64,000 bases of DNA from Limisphaerales bacterium (lineage in GTDB: Bacteria > Verrucomicrobiota > Verrucomicrobiia > Limisphaerales > SXTU01), in NCBI GenBank assembly GCA_009773355.1, contig WRPG01000004.1, forward strand, positions 1 through 64,000. Direction: 5' to 3'. Made by a program: the position numbers and the translations under genes. The notes beneath the pieces are model-generated. The model searched no databases. It saw only the letters and a list, made by a program, of their open reading frames with translations, and was not told the DNA's origin. Position 1 is the stretch's first letter, and each line of letters starts with the position of its first letter. Positions 17,287 through 29,594 of this stretch are shown one piece after another.

Positions 17287-18681
17287 GTGAACAAACGCGC
17301 CCTCGGCATCGCCGCCGCCATCCTGCTCTTCGCGGGGCTGGTGACGTTGCAGGTGGTGAACACCAGCAGGCCGCACTTGCCGCCGGCGGTCACACTGCCG
17401 GACGGCTCGACACTGCGGCTCGAATCGGTGAGCTACGGCAAGGAGCACTTCCGGCCCGGCGTGTGGTGGCATCCGCTCGCGCGGCGGCTGCCGTCGGACT
17501 GGCAGCGGAAGCTGAAGGTGGACACCGGCCCGGCGATGTCCACCGCCGAGCCGTCGCTGGGCGTGTGGCTGGGTTGGGACAAGACAAACGCAAGCGGGAT
17601 GGAGCAGTGGGACTTTGGCCTGGTGGACGAGCACGGCGTGGAGGTTCCGGTGCAGAGCCGGAGCAACCACGGTGCGACGCGCGCCGGCCTGCCACACTCA
17701 TTGGGCCGGGTGTTTCCCATCTTTCCCCGACGCAGCTCGGTGATGACACTGCGCTTCTACGAACGGAAGCCAGGCGGCGAGCGGATGCTGGCCGCGTCGT
17801 TTCAGTTTCCCAATCCGGTGCGCGACAAATTCCCCGAGTGGCGGCCGCAGCCAGTCCCGGCCGTCGTCAAGCAGGGCGACTTGGAAATCACCTTCAAGCG
17901 GTTGCTGGTCGGCGTGACGCCTGCCGGAAAGCCGGCCGGGCTTCTCAGCGGGCGCTCGCAACGGATGCCATTCGGGAGCGGGAATTTCGAACACCGGCCG
18001 GCTGCGTCGCCTCCGGGCGAGGAGGCGTGGGCACGGGCGGAGTTCGACGTGAAGGAAACCGGGACGCCGAGTGACGTGTGGTTTCCCGACGGCATCGAGT
18101 TGTCGGATGCGACGGGGAACAAGCTCCGGCAAAACTCGTGGTCCAGCGGTGTGCAGGGCGGCACGGCGCACCTGCGCTGGCGACCCTACCTCTGGCCGAG
18201 CGAGGCGGCGTGGAAAATCCGCGTCGAGTTCATGCGCAACCATGAAAAGGCGGTGTTCAGCACAAATGAACTGGTCGGCGTGACTGGCCTTGCGCTGCCA
18301 GCGGTGGACAGCGTCACGGAGCTGAACCTTTCGACCAACCGCCTCGGCCACACGGTGCGGGTGCTGGGTCTGACGCACGGCAAAGGACAGTTCTCCAGCC
18401 GGAGCCATTCGATGGGCGGCAACGGGATGCGCATCGAGGTGGACGTGTCGCCCGAACTCGGAACGGGCAGGCGGCTGACCATCATGGGCGTGCGCGACGA
18501 TCAGGGCCGGAAGCTGGACAGCCGGGGCGCGGGACGCGGCGGTGGCTCGTATGCCTTCAGCTACGAGCCGAAGCCCGACGCCAAATCACTCGACTTCACG
18601 CTCGTCGTGCAGGAGGTGGTGACGGCGGAGTTCCTCGTGAAGCCGGAGTTGTTCAAGCCGGCGAGTGCGGCGGGCAAGTGA
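17287..18681 (+). CDS. Secreted or membrane-anchored protein of unknown function
   Basis: 464 residues from GTG 17287 (VNKRALGIAAAILLFAGLVT), which gives a clean signal-anchor; no ATG is available before the hydrophobic core. The rest is beta-rich with two similar blocks on predicted extracellular side (LPDGSTLRLESVSYGKEHFR early; VRDDQGRKLDSRGAGRGGGS late). Similar long secreted proteins beginning with a small hydrophobic anchor and TLRLxxVxYGxxH are common in Verrucomicrobia; I know no function. A palindromic element is just upstream. Confidence 0.7.
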   Translation: MNKRALGIAAAILLFAGLVTLQVVNTSRPHLPPAVTLPDGSTLRLESVSYGKEHFRPGVWWHPLARRLPSDWQRKLKVDTGPAMSTAEPSLGVWLGWDKTNASGMEQWDFGLVDEHGVEVPVQSRSNHGATRAGLPHSLGRVFPIFPRRSSVMTLRFYERKPGGERMLAASFQFPNPVRDKFPEWRPQPVPAVVKQGDLEITFKRLLVGVTPAGKPAGLLSGRSQRMPFGSGNFEHRPAASPPGEEAWARAEFDVKETGTPSDVWFPDGIELSDATGNKLRQNSWSSGVQGGTAHLRWRPYLWPSEAAWKIRVEFMRNHEKAVFSTNELVGVTGLALPAVDSVTELNLSTNRLGHTVRVLGLTHGKGQFSSRSHSMGGNGMRIEVDVSPELGTGRRLTIMGVRDDQGRKLDSRGAGRGGGSYAFSYEPKPDAKSLDFTLVVQEVVTAEFLVKPELFKPASAAGK

Positions 18682-18739
18682 ATCGGCGGCGCGAACTTTG
18701 CACTTTGAACTTTGGCCGTTCGCCCTACCCTCCGCCGCC

Positions 18740-19630
18740 ATGAGTGACCGTCCCGAGACGCGGCTTGCCCGCTGGCCTTCCGTCCTGCCGTTCCTGATTG
18801 GCGCGGTGCTGCTGGATTACTTCGCCTGGTGGGTCGTCGAGAAGAGCGAGCATCCCATCAACATCTGGATGGGCGTGCTGGCGCTGGTGTCCGTGGCGGG
18901 CGCGGCGTGGGTCTCGGTCATCCCGTTTCTCACCGACGCGGAGAACGCCACCAAGCTCGAAGAGTTGGACAAGCTTCAGTCCGCCGCGAACCAGATTCAA
19001 AACCTCGAGAAAGTCGGGACGCAGATCGCGATTGCCACCGCGCAGTGGCAGAACGTGCAGGAGCACAACGCCAAGGCCATCGAGTCCGCGAAGCAGGTTT
19101 CCGAGGAGATGTCCGCCGAGGCGCTGCGCTTCGCCGACTTCATGAAGCAGGCCAACGATTCCGAAAAGGCCACGCTGCGGCTCGAGGTCGAGAAGCTCAA
19201 GCGCGCCGAGACCGACTGGCTCCAGGTGCTCGTGCGCGTGCTGGACCATGTGTATGCGCTGCACCGCGCGGCGAAGCACTCCGGCCAGCCGAACCTCATG
19301 GAGCAGCTCGCGCACTTCCAGAACGCCTGCCGCGACGCCGCGCGCCGTGTGGGCCTGGTGGCGTTCGCGCCGGCGGCGGGCGACGGCTTCGAGCCGGGCC
19401 AGCACCAGACGGCGGACGGGCGCAAGGACATCCCCGACGACGCGAAGATTTTCGAGACCGTGGCCACCGGCTACACGTTCCAAGGCCAGATGCTCCGTCC
19501 CGCGCTCGTGTTGATCGAGGCACCCAAAGCGCCGCTGCCGGTGCAGTCCGCCGTCACGGCAAAACCGGTCGTTCCCGCCGAAGCCCCGGCCCAGCCGGCG
19601 GGTGGCAGCGCGGAATTGCCGCTCGCGTGA
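18740..19630 (+). CDS. Membrane protein with coiled coil and GrpE-like C-terminal domain
   Basis: 296 residues from ATG 18740. Two hydrophobic helices (LPFLIGAVLLDYFAWWVV and MGVLALVSVAGAAWVSVIPF), a long coiled coil (about residues 75-160), then VRVLDHVYALHRAAKHSGQP, FETVATGYTFQGQMLRPALV. The last part has the four-helix plus beta-domain pattern of GrpE, including the closing GY-x-x-x-G-x-x-LRPA-x-V. GrpE is the nucleotide exchange factor of DnaK and is normally soluble; a membrane-tethered version is unusual. No dnaK or dnaJ is nearby. Ala/Pro-rich tail. Confidence 0.7.
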   Translation: MSDRPETRLARWPSVLPFLIGAVLLDYFAWWVVEKSEHPINIWMGVLALVSVAGAAWVSVIPFLTDAENATKLEELDKLQSAANQIQNLEKVGTQIAIATAQWQNVQEHNAKAIESAKQVSEEMSAEALRFADFMKQANDSEKATLRLEVEKLKRAETDWLQVLVRVLDHVYALHRAAKHSGQPNLMEQLAHFQNACRDAARRVGLVAFAPAAGDGFEPGQHQTADGRKDIPDDAKIFETVATGYTFQGQMLRPALVLIEAPKAPLPVQSAVTAKPVVPAEAPAQPAGGSAELPLA

Positions 19631-19719
19631 CGGGCGGCGGCGGGGCTTGGCGCACAGCTCCAAAGAGCTACTGACACCCGGCGAATCCCGTGCATACTCG
19701 CGGGCGTCAAAAGCTCGCA

Positions 19720-23037
<3,318 letters not shown>

Positions 23038-23085
23038 GGCGGGTGGGTTTGACGGAACGCGACGGGCGGAACTACTTTGCCAACG

Positions 23086-23640
23086 ATGCTGAAGACGACC
23101 GAAGAGCTGTTGACGGCGGATGATTACCGGGACTTGCCGGAGGGACCACCGCACTTCCAGCTCGTCGAAGGGAAGCTCTACATGACGCCGTCACCCGAGT
23201 TTTATCACCAGAGTGTCGCGGGAAACATCTATCACCTGCTGCGCTGCCACTTGCGCGAGCATCCGCTTGGCAAGGTTGCCATCGCGCCCAGCGACGTGCA
23301 GCTCGACTTTGTGAACGTCCATCAGCCGGACGTGTATTTCATCTCCAACGAACGGCTCAACATCCTCACCAAGCAAGGCCCCGTCGGCGCGCCGGACCTC
23401 GTGGTGGAGGTGCTCTCCCGCAGCACGGCTCGACTGGACAAGGGTTCGAAGCTCCGTGTCTATGCCCGCTCCGGAGTGAAGGAGCTTTGGCTCGTGGACA
23501 AGGAGCGAAGGGAAGTCGTGGTCTATCGCTTCGCGGAGGACATCAGTGAGCCGGTCGCGACCGTGCGCAGCCGGCAGAAGCTCACCACGTCGTTGCTGCC
23601 GGGCTTGAGGCTGGCGCTGGCGGAGGTGTTTGAGGAATGA
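23086..23640 (+). CDS. Uma2 family (DUF820) putative endonuclease
   Basis: 184 residues from ATG 23086 (MLKTTEELLTADDYRDLPEG); a TTG nine bases upstream is possible. Matches the Uma2 fold: HFQLVEGKLYMTPSPEFYHQ, VHQPDVYFIS, GAPDLVVEVLSRSTARLDKG with the PD-(D/E)xK-like core (Asp, then ExL) and YARSGVKELWLVDKERREVV. The family is abundant in Planctomycetes, cyanobacteria and Verrucomicrobia and has restriction-endonuclease-like fold, but its biological role is unsettled. Its stop overlaps the next gene's ATG by four bases. Confidence 0.88.
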   Translation: MLKTTEELLTADDYRDLPEGPPHFQLVEGKLYMTPSPEFYHQSVAGNIYHLLRCHLREHPLGKVAIAPSDVQLDFVNVHQPDVYFISNERLNILTKQGPVGAPDLVVEVLSRSTARLDKGSKLRVYARSGVKELWLVDKERREVVVYRFAEDISEPVATVRSRQKLTTSLLPGLRLALAEVFEE

Positions 23641-24158
23641 GTAACCGCAGGAAAAGAGTGATGCTGTGGAGCGCGTTTAGCGTTTGTGCGTTGGTATTAC
23701 TTGGAATGCTTCTGCCGTTGCTCGCTGGCTCGTCCAACTGCGGCGGCAATTCGGCTGCGCTCGCCTACTCAAAGATGGTTCTCCTGAGTTTTCAGGTTGC
23801 TGCTGGCGAACGGGGGGCATTCAAGCCATCGGTTCTCAGTATCGAGGACAGGAGCGACCTTGCACGTAGGATGACTCGCCTCAGGGGCTGGACCGGAGGA
23901 GCCACATTGCTCGTTCGAACCAACATTCAGTTTACCGCCGATTCAGCAAGACGTGAGCTCGTGATAGTTTGCGACAAGCAGTTTGGCAACGTGCCAAAGC
24001 CGACACCCTTGAACTTGTGGCGGCAGAATCCAAGCCACGCCGCCGGATATTCCGATGGCACCGTGCAACTAATCTCACTCGACGCGTTTCGCGCCCTGAA
24101 CCTAAGTGGGTTTGTGGATGCCCGAGTCTTCGAAGCTCATGATGTCGCAGCGAACTGA
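23637..24158 (+). CDS. Small exported protein, function unknown
   Basis: 173 residues starting at the ATGA overlap with Uma2. N-terminus MSNRRKRVMLWSAFSVCALV then a hydrophobic core and SSNCGGNSAALAYSK; one membrane helix or a signal peptide. The C-terminal half is mixed alpha/beta without known motif. Short proteins with a CGGNSAAL motif after a membrane helix are seen in Verrucomicrobia. Lower GC than neighbours. It is coupled to Uma2 on one side and followed after 23 bases by the DUF1501 gene. Confidence 0.6.
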   Translation: MSNRRKRVMLWSAFSVCALVLLGMLLPLLAGSSNCGGNSAALAYSKMVLLSFQVAAGERGAFKPSVLSIEDRSDLARRMTRLRGWTGGATLLVRTNIQFTADSARRELVIVCDKQFGNVPKPTPLNLWRQNPSHAAGYSDGTVQLISLDAFRALNLSGFVDARVFEAHDVAAN

Positions 24159-24181
24159 TTTCCCTTTTCTTGAATTGACCC

Positions 24182-25606
24182 ATGAAAAAATACGGCTGCA
24201 ACCAAGTTGACTGGGCGTTGTCCCGCCGCGACTTCCTCTCCAAGACCGGCGCGGGCTTTGGCGCGGTCGCGCTGAGTTCTCTGCTCGCGGAGAACCCGTT
24301 GCGCGCCGCGCCCGCCATCGCGCCGCTCGCGCACTACGCCGCGAAGGCCAAGAGCGTCATCTTCCTGTTCATGGAGGGCGGGCCGAGCCACCTCGACACT
24401 TTCGACCCGAAGGAGGCGCTCAAGAAGCACGCGGGCAAGCCGCTGCCACCGAGCTTCACCAAGGGCCTCATCACCGCGATGGGTGAAATCAACTCGCCCA
24501 TCTTCCCCGACCAGCGAAAGTGGCAGCAATACGGCCAGGCCGGCCTCTGGATTTCCGACTGGTGCAAGCACGTCGCCGAGTGCGCGGATGACCTCGCCGT
24601 GCTGCGCTCCTGCTGGGCGAACGGCATCGTCCACTCCAACGGCGTCTGCCAGATGAACACCGGCTCCATCCTCGCGGGCCGGCCCTCGCTCGGCGCATGG
24701 GTGAGCTACGGCCTCGGCACGCAGAACCAGAACCTGCCGGCCTTCGTGGTGATGCAGGACAGCAACAGCACCGTCACCAACGGCCCGCGCAACTGGGGCG
24801 CCGGCTTCATGCCCGCCGTCTATCAGGGCACGCGCATCCTGCCCGGCAACGAACCCATCGCGAACCTCAACACGCCCGAGGGGGTCAGCGACGAGCAGCA
24901 GCGCGGCAAGCTGGACTTCCTCAACGCCGTCAACCGCCAGCACGCCACCGCCCGCCCACAGCAGTCCGAACTCGACGCCCGCATCGCCGCCTACGAACTC
25001 GCCTTCCGCATGCAGGCCGAGGCACCCGACGCCGTGGACCTCTCGAAGGAAACCGAAGCGACGAAGAAGCTCTACGGCATGGATGATTCCGTGGCCGCGC
25101 CGTTTGGCCGCATGTGCCTGCTCTCGCGCCGGCTCGTCGAGCGCGGCGTGCGGTTCGTGCAGCTCTACAGCGGCGCGGGCAGCAAGTGGGACGCGCACAG
25201 CGGCATCGAGAAGAACCACGGCGACCGCTTCCGCGAGACCGACCAGCCCATCGCCGGCCTGCTGAAGGACTTGAAGTCACGCGGGCTGCTGGACTCAACG
25301 CTCGTCATCTGGGGCGGTGAATTTGGCCGCACGCCGATGAGCGAAAAGGGCACGGGCCGCGACCACAACCCGACCGGCTTCACGATGTGGATGGCGGGCG
25401 GCGGCGTAAAGGGCGGCCAGGTCATCGGCACGACCGACGAGTTCGGCCTCTACGCCGTCGAGGACCGCCTGCATGTCCACGACCTGCACGCGACCATCCT
25501 CCATTTGCTCGGCATCAACCACGAGAACCTGGTCTACAGCTACAAGGGCCGCCCCGAGCGTGCGACGATGAACGAGGGCGAGATTTACCGGAAGATTGCC
25601 GGATGA
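24182..25606 (+). CDS. DUF1501 Tat-exported protein
   Basis: 474 residues with a twin-arginine signal (SRRDFLSKTGAGFGAVALSS) and the DUF1501 pattern: FLFMEGGPSHLDTFDPK, LAVLRSCWANGIVHSNG, RFVQLYSGAGSKWDAHSGIE, STLVIWGGEFGRTPMSE and GRDHNPTGFTMWMAGGGVKG. The fold is sulfatase/alkaline-phosphatase-like; the activity is not established. In Planctomycetes and Verrucomicrobia it is nearly always the partner of a PSD1 protein, here separated by Uma2 and a small gene. Its TGA overlaps the next start (ATGA at 25603). Confidence 0.93.
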   Translation: MKKYGCNQVDWALSRRDFLSKTGAGFGAVALSSLLAENPLRAAPAIAPLAHYAAKAKSVIFLFMEGGPSHLDTFDPKEALKKHAGKPLPPSFTKGLITAMGEINSPIFPDQRKWQQYGQAGLWISDWCKHVAECADDLAVLRSCWANGIVHSNGVCQMNTGSILAGRPSLGAWVSYGLGTQNQNLPAFVVMQDSNSTVTNGPRNWGAGFMPAVYQGTRILPGNEPIANLNTPEGVSDEQQRGKLDFLNAVNRQHATARPQQSELDARIAAYELAFRMQAEAPDAVDLSKETEATKKLYGMDDSVAAPFGRMCLLSRRLVERGVRFVQLYSGAGSKWDAHSGIEKNHGDRFRETDQPIAGLLKDLKSRGLLDSTLVIWGGEFGRTPMSEKGTGRDHNPTGFTMWMAGGGVKGGQVIGTTDEFGLYAVEDRLHVHDLHATILHLLGINHENLVYSYKGRPERATMNEGEIYRKIAG

Positions 25607-26682
25607 GCGCAGTTCTCCGGCTTGGTCAAGGTGGCCTCATTCAGTCCGCACCCCGTTGGGGCAGCCACGTTGCCGCGCTGCTGGCGCTGTGGCTCGGTGC
25701 TCTCTCTTCTTCCGCTGCCGAACCCGCTGACACCCGCGCCGCCTTCCTCAAGTTGCTCGACCGCCCGCGCGTCGAGCTGGCCCCCGAGGTCAAACCTCCC
25801 GCCGGCACGAACGGTCTGCGCACTGTCCACTTCTCCTTCGCGGCCGAGGCCGGGGTCCGCGTGCCGGGATTGCTGATCCACCGTGGTGAAGCGCAGGGCC
25901 GCCGCCCCGTCGTCATCGTCTTGCACGGCACCGGGGCGAACAAGGAGAGCCAGTTGTCCCTGCTGACCGACCTCGCCAAGCGCGGCTTCCTCGCGGTGGC
26001 GATTGATGGGCGGCACCACGGCGCGCGCACCAAGGCGGGCCGCGGTTCCGCCGAGTATCACGAGGCGATTCTCAACGCGTGGTTCGGCAGCAAGAAACTT
26101 CCCTTCCTCTACGACACGGCGTGGGACGTGATGCGGCTCGTGGACTATCTCGGCACGCGCGACGACGTGGATGCCGCGCGCATCGGCCTCATCGGCTTCT
26201 CGAAGGGCGGGATGGAAGGCTACCTCGCCGCCGCCGCCGATCCGCGCATCGCGGTCGTGGTGCCGTGCATCGGCGTGCAGAGCTTCAAGTGGGCGCTGGA
26301 CAACGAGAGCTGGCGTTCGCGCGTCGAGACGTTCAAGCCCGCCCTCGACGCCGCCGCGAAGGACGAGGGCGAGACGGTCAGCGCCGCCTTCGTCCGCCGC
26401 TTTTACGACCGCGTGGTGCCCGGCATCTACGGCCAGTTCGACGGCCCCGCCATGCTCCCGCTCATCGCGCCGCGTCCGCTGCTGGTCATCAACGGCGAAG
26501 CCGATATGCGCACGCCGCTGCCCGGCGTGAACGAGTGCCTAACCGCCGCGCGCACGGCGTATCGGGCCGCCGGGGCTGAGCCGAAGCTGCAAGTCATCCT
26601 CCAGCCGCAAACCGGCCACAAGGTTACGGTCGAGGCGCGGCAGGCGGCAGTGGACTGGTTCGTGAAGTGGCTGCGCCCGTGA
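25603..26682 (+). CDS. Secreted alpha/beta hydrolase (dienelactone hydrolase / xylan esterase type)
   Basis: 359 residues from ATG 25603 by the ATGA overlap. A hydrophobic segment (SHVAALLALWLGALSSSAAE) is a signal peptide with a long n-region. Fold motifs: IVLHGTGANKESQLSL (oxyanion region), GFSKGGMEGYLAA (nucleophile Ser in GxSxG), LLVINGEADMRTP (acid) and QTGHKVTVEAR (His). An esterase or related hydrolase in the periplasm; the substrate is unknown, but the operon with PSD1 and DUF1501 suggests a carbohydrate ester. Its stop overlaps the next gene (GTGA). Confidence 0.85.
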   Translation: MSAVLRLGQGGLIQSAPRWGSHVAALLALWLGALSSSAAEPADTRAAFLKLLDRPRVELAPEVKPPAGTNGLRTVHFSFAAEAGVRVPGLLIHRGEAQGRRPVVIVLHGTGANKESQLSLLTDLAKRGFLAVAIDGRHHGARTKAGRGSAEYHEAILNAWFGSKKLPFLYDTAWDVMRLVDYLGTRDDVDAARIGLIGFSKGGMEGYLAAAADPRIAVVVPCIGVQSFKWALDNESWRSRVETFKPALDAAAKDEGETVSAAFVRRFYDRVVPGIYGQFDGPAMLPLIAPRPLLVINGEADMRTPLPGVNECLTAARTAYRAAGAEPKLQVILQPQTGHKVTVEARQAAVDWFVKWLRP

Positions 26683-27245
26683 GCCATGACGCGGCCATTA
26701 TCGCGGCGACCCGGCACTGGGTGGAGCGCGCCGTCATCGGACTGAACCTCTGTCCCTTCGCGAAGGCCGTCGAGCGGCGCGGACAGGTGCGCTATGTCGT
26801 GAGCCGGGCGGAGACGGAGGAGCAGTTGCTCGCGGACCTGCGGGCGGAACTGCAACACCTCGCAGCAACACCAGCGGACGTGACGGACAACACCTTGTTG
26901 ATTCATCCCGGTGTGCTGCGGGAGTTCTTCGCGTTCCAGGCTTTTCTCCCACGCACCGAGGCGGCTTTGCGCAAGGCTGGCTTTGAAGGTGTGTTCCAAG
27001 TCGCGAGCTTTCATCCTGACTACCAGTTCGCCGACGCCGAGCCTGACGACCTCGGCAACCTCACCAACCGCGCGCCGTATCCCACGCTGCACCTGCTGCG
27101 CGAGGCGAGCATCACGCAGGCGGTGCGCGACTTCCCCGCCGCCGAGACCATTTACGAGCGGAATATCGCGACGCTGAACGAGCTTGGCCGCGAGGGCTGG
27201 GAGAAGCTCGGCATCAAGCCCGCGGCTGATCCAAAACCCCAGTGA
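26679..27245 (+). CDS. DUF1415 family protein
   Basis: 188 residues from GTG 26679, overlapping the hydrolase stop by four bases; GTG 26667 is the alternative. DUF1415 pattern: RHWVERAVIGLNLCPFAKAV, LLIHPGVLREFFAFQAFLP, GVFQVASFHPDYQFADAEPD, NRAPYPTLHLLREASI. The family is of unknown function and cytosolic; the conserved Cys in NLCPFA and His in FHPDYQF suggest metal or redox use. Last gene of a run that begins with the PSD1 gene at 19720. Confidence 0.88.
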   Translation: MSHDAAIIAATRHWVERAVIGLNLCPFAKAVERRGQVRYVVSRAETEEQLLADLRAELQHLAATPADVTDNTLLIHPGVLREFFAFQAFLPRTEAALRKAGFEGVFQVASFHPDYQFADAEPDDLGNLTNRAPYPTLHLLREASITQAVRDFPAAETIYERNIATLNELGREGWEKLGIKPAADPKPQ

Positions 27246-27299
27246 TCTTCGGCCGGAAATGCTCGTCGCACCGGAGCCGTTCATCCTCTCCGTGAACTC

Positions 27300-27395
27300 G
27301 TGCCGGCGACTTGCAGTCGCCGCGTTGCGGGTGGACCACTCGGAGCCGCCTCGAACTGCTGTTCCCCACAGGCGGCGACTGCAAGTCGCCGGCAC
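27300..27395. repeat. GTGCCGG-edged perfect palindrome
   Basis: Arms 27300-27323 and 27372-27395 are perfect 24-base reverse complements; each contains GGCGACTTGCAGTCGCC (7-bp stem). Core 48 bases. Related copies are at 46458, 62095 and, diverged and in frame, in dnaG at 35639. With the next element it fills the 312-base intergenic stretch 27246-27557; no gene is seen there. Confidence 0.93.
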
Positions 27396-27440
27396 GGGTT
27401 CAGGATCCCAATGCGCGGCGCGAAAGCCGTGGCCGCTGCC

Positions 27441-27562
27441 CTGAACCGGAGCGCGGGACTCCGGCCCGCTGCAGCCACCTCAACCCGGGAGCACTTCGGA
27501 AACTCGCACGCTGCACTGTGCAAGTTGCCGCTGCGGCCCGGAGGGCCGCGCTCCGGTTCAGG
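27441..27562. repeat. GGAGCGC-edged palindromic element with covarying arms
   Basis: Outer edges CTGAACCGGAGCGCGG (from 27441) and CCGCGCTCCGGTTCAG (to 27561) are inverted. The inner hairpins are GCGGGACTCCGGCCCGC in the left arm and, in the same orientation, GCGGCCCTCCGGGCCGC in the right arm: sequence changed, pairing kept. The right arm overlaps the TGA (27558-27560) of the minus-strand permease gene. Confidence 0.85.
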
Positions 27563-28757
27563 ACACCGGCACAAGGTTCTCCGCCACGTTGGTGCGATAC
27601 GCCTTGAGCGCGGGAACCACGCCGGCCAGCGCGCTCAGGCCAATCATCGTCAACGGCACCCACGCGAAAATGGGCTGCCAGGCAAATGGCTCCAGCACCA
27701 CGCCGGTCTCCGCACGGATGATGCCCGCCGCCACGGTCGTGATGCCCAGATACACGGCAAAGGCGGCCACCATGCCCAGCACTGCGATGGCCGCGCACTC
27801 CATCACCACGGCGAGGAAGATCGTGTGCGCCCGCGCGCCGAGCGCCCGCAGGATGGCGATGTCGCGACGACGCTCATTCATCGAGTTGTAGATGCTCGCG
27901 AGCACCGAGCCGGTCGCCACGGCGGCCACCAGCCACGCCACCAGCGCCAGCACGCGGTCGAACCACGCGATTTTGCCGAACAGCTCCGCGACCACCTGCG
28001 CGATGGGCCACGCGAACGTCAGCCGGTTCCCCTGCTTGTTATACATCAGCTCCAGCCCGCGCCCGGCGATGGGGTTCTTGAGCTTCACCAGCACGGCGCT
28101 GATTTCAGCGGCGCTCTTGGCGTCGTGGCCCTTCATGTTCTGGATGCCTTCGAGCGGAATCCAGATCACGCGGTCGGCGGGCGTGTTCGACGGCTCCAGG
28201 ATGCCGGTGACGACGTAGGTTTCCGCGTGCTGCTGCTTCTCGTCGAAGATGAGGCCGTGGAACGGATGGAACTTGTCGCCCACCTTGAGTTTCAACTGCT
28301 GCGCCGCGAAGCTGCCCAAGACCGCCTCCATGTAGCCGGCGAGAAACGGCTCGCCCTCGGCGACGCGGAACTTGCGTCCCGGCCTGTGCTCGACGGCGAA
28401 GAGGTTGGTCGTGGTGCCGACGAGCCGGTAGCCGTGGTAGTTGTCACCGACGGCGATGGGCAGCGCGAGGGCGACGGCGGCGTTCGTGGAAATGTCCTCG
28501 TAGTCGGCCCACGGGAGATTTCCGGGCGAGGCTTCGAGGTGGAAAATGGCGTTGAGCACGAGCTGGAGCTTGGCGCTGCGCGCGCCGAGCACGGCGTCGA
28601 AGCCGGCGTTCTGCTTCGTGAACGCGTCGTTCGACTGCGTCTTCACCACCCAGACCGCCATGAGCAGCCCGCCCGCGAGCGCGATGGACGCCGCCGTCAC
28701 CACCGTGGAGAGCAGGTGCTGCCGGAGCGATTTGGCGACGATGAGCGGTAACGTCAT
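27558..28757 (-). CDS. ABC transporter permease, MacB/LolC-FtsX type
   Basis: 399 residues from ATG 28757 (MTLPLIVAKSLRQHLLSTVV). One N-terminal membrane helix, a periplasmic MacB-like domain of about 220 residues (QNAGFDAVLGARSAKLQLVL ... GRKFRVAEGEPF), then an FtsX domain with three helices and NERRRDIAILRALGARAHTI. Partner of the ATPase encoded upstream at 28906. Such pairs export or extract lipoproteins, peptides or antibiotics mechanically. The 5' gap to the ATPase is filled by a GGAGCTT short-period element; the stop lies in a palindromic element. Confidence 0.9.
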   Translation of the reverse strand: MTLPLIVAKSLRQHLLSTVVTAASIALAGGLLMAVWVVKTQSNDAFTKQNAGFDAVLGARSAKLQLVLNAIFHLEASPGNLPWADYEDISTNAAVALALPIAVGDNYHGYRLVGTTTNLFAVEHRPGRKFRVAEGEPFLAGYMEAVLGSFAAQQLKLKVGDKFHPFHGLIFDEKQQHAETYVVTGILEPSNTPADRVIWIPLEGIQNMKGHDAKSAAEISAVLVKLKNPIAGRGLELMYNKQGNRLTFAWPIAQVVAELFGKIAWFDRVLALVAWLVAAVATGSVLASIYNSMNERRRDIAILRALGARAHTIFLAVVMECAAIAVLGMVAAFAVYLGITTVAAGIIRAETGVVLEPFAWQPIFAWVPLTMIGLSALAGVVPALKAYRTNVAENLVPVS

Positions 28758-28762
28758 GGGCG

Positions 28763-28902
28763 AAGCTCCAAATCCCAAGTTCCAAGCTCCAAAGAAGCTC
28801 CAAACACCAAGCTCCAAACGCCAAAGACCGCCGTTCGACTCCACGGCTCATCGGAGCTTGGAGCTTGGGGTTTCTTTGGAGCTTGGAACTTGGAGCTTGG
28901 GA
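28763..28902. repeat. AGCTCCA/GGAGCTT 7-mer inverted element with one 11-nt unit, copy 1
   Basis: Left arm from 28764: AGCTCCA, AATCCCA, AGTTCCA, AGCTCCA, AAGAAGCTCCA (11 nt), AACACCA, AGCTCCA, AACGCCA. Right arm from about 28852 is the inverted counterpart with TCTTTGGAGCT as the 11-nt unit. It fills the gap between ABC ATPase stop and permease start, both minus strand. Confidence 0.93.
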
Positions 28903-28905
28903 TTT

Positions 28906-29583
28906 TCACGTTGGCTGCATGGCCGCCCGGTTCAATTTCGCCAGCTCCTGCACCGACTCGAACTGCCCGAGCACCTCGCGGTCGTGGCTCACGAGCAGGA
29001 GCGCCGCGCCATTCTCACGGCAGGCCTCGCGGATGAGCTTGAGCGACTCACCCGCGTTCGTGTGGTCAAGGTTGCCGGTCGGCTCGTCGGCGAGGACCAG
29101 CTTGGGCCGGTTCGCCAGCGCACGCGCGACGGCCACGCGCTGCTGCTGGCCGGTGGAGAGCTGGCGCGGCAGATGGTTCAACTTCGCCTCCAGGCCGACA
29201 CGTTTGAGCAGCGCCTTCGCAAATTCGCGGTCCGCGCCCGGCCCGAAGCTCATGCCCAGCAGCACGTTTTCCAGCGCGGTGTAGCCTTGCAGCAGGTTAA
29301 AGGTCTGGAAGATGTAGCCAATCGTCGTCGCCCGGATGCGGTCGCGCGCGGACTCGCGCAGGCCGGCGAGTTCCTGGCCGTTGAGTTTAATGGAGCCGGT
29401 GTCGGGCGCGAGGATGCCGGCGATGAGGTTGAGGAAGGTCGTCTTGCCCGAGCCGCTCTCGCCGCTCAACGCCACCTGTGCCTGCGCCACCAGCTTGAAG
29501 TCCGGCACGTCCACGACGACGTGCGTGCCGCCATCGGGCGCGGCGTAAGACTTTTTCAGATTGCTGACTTCCAGCAGGGGCAT
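28906..29583 (-). CDS. ABC transporter ATP-binding protein, LolD/MacB type
   Basis: 225 residues. Walker A SGESGSGKTT, Q-loop YIFQTFNLLQGYTALENVLL, signature QLSTGQQQRVAVARAL (LSTGQ), Walker B LVLADEPTGNLD, H-loop LVSHDREVLGQF. The TGQQQRVA signature and EPTGNLD are typical of LolD/MacB ATPases. Works with the FtsX-type permease immediately downstream on the same strand. It starts 12 bases after the stop of the DUF362 gene. Confidence 0.93.
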   Translation of the reverse strand: MPLLEVSNLKKSYAAPDGGTHVVVDVPDFKLVAQAQVALSGESGSGKTTFLNLIAGILAPDTGSIKLNGQELAGLRESARDRIRATTIGYIFQTFNLLQGYTALENVLLGMSFGPGADREFAKALLKRVGLEAKLNHLPRQLSTGQQQRVAVARALANRPKLVLADEPTGNLDHTNAGESLKLIREACRENGAALLLVSHDREVLGQFESVQELAKLNRAAMQPT

Positions 29584-29594
29584 GGGGCGAAAAA

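Noticed and set aside
14628-17393. Start of the beta-propeller gene at 17393
   Set aside because: Residues upstream of 17075 are low-complexity, antisense to the next gene's start, and put the signal peptide more than 130 residues inside the protein.
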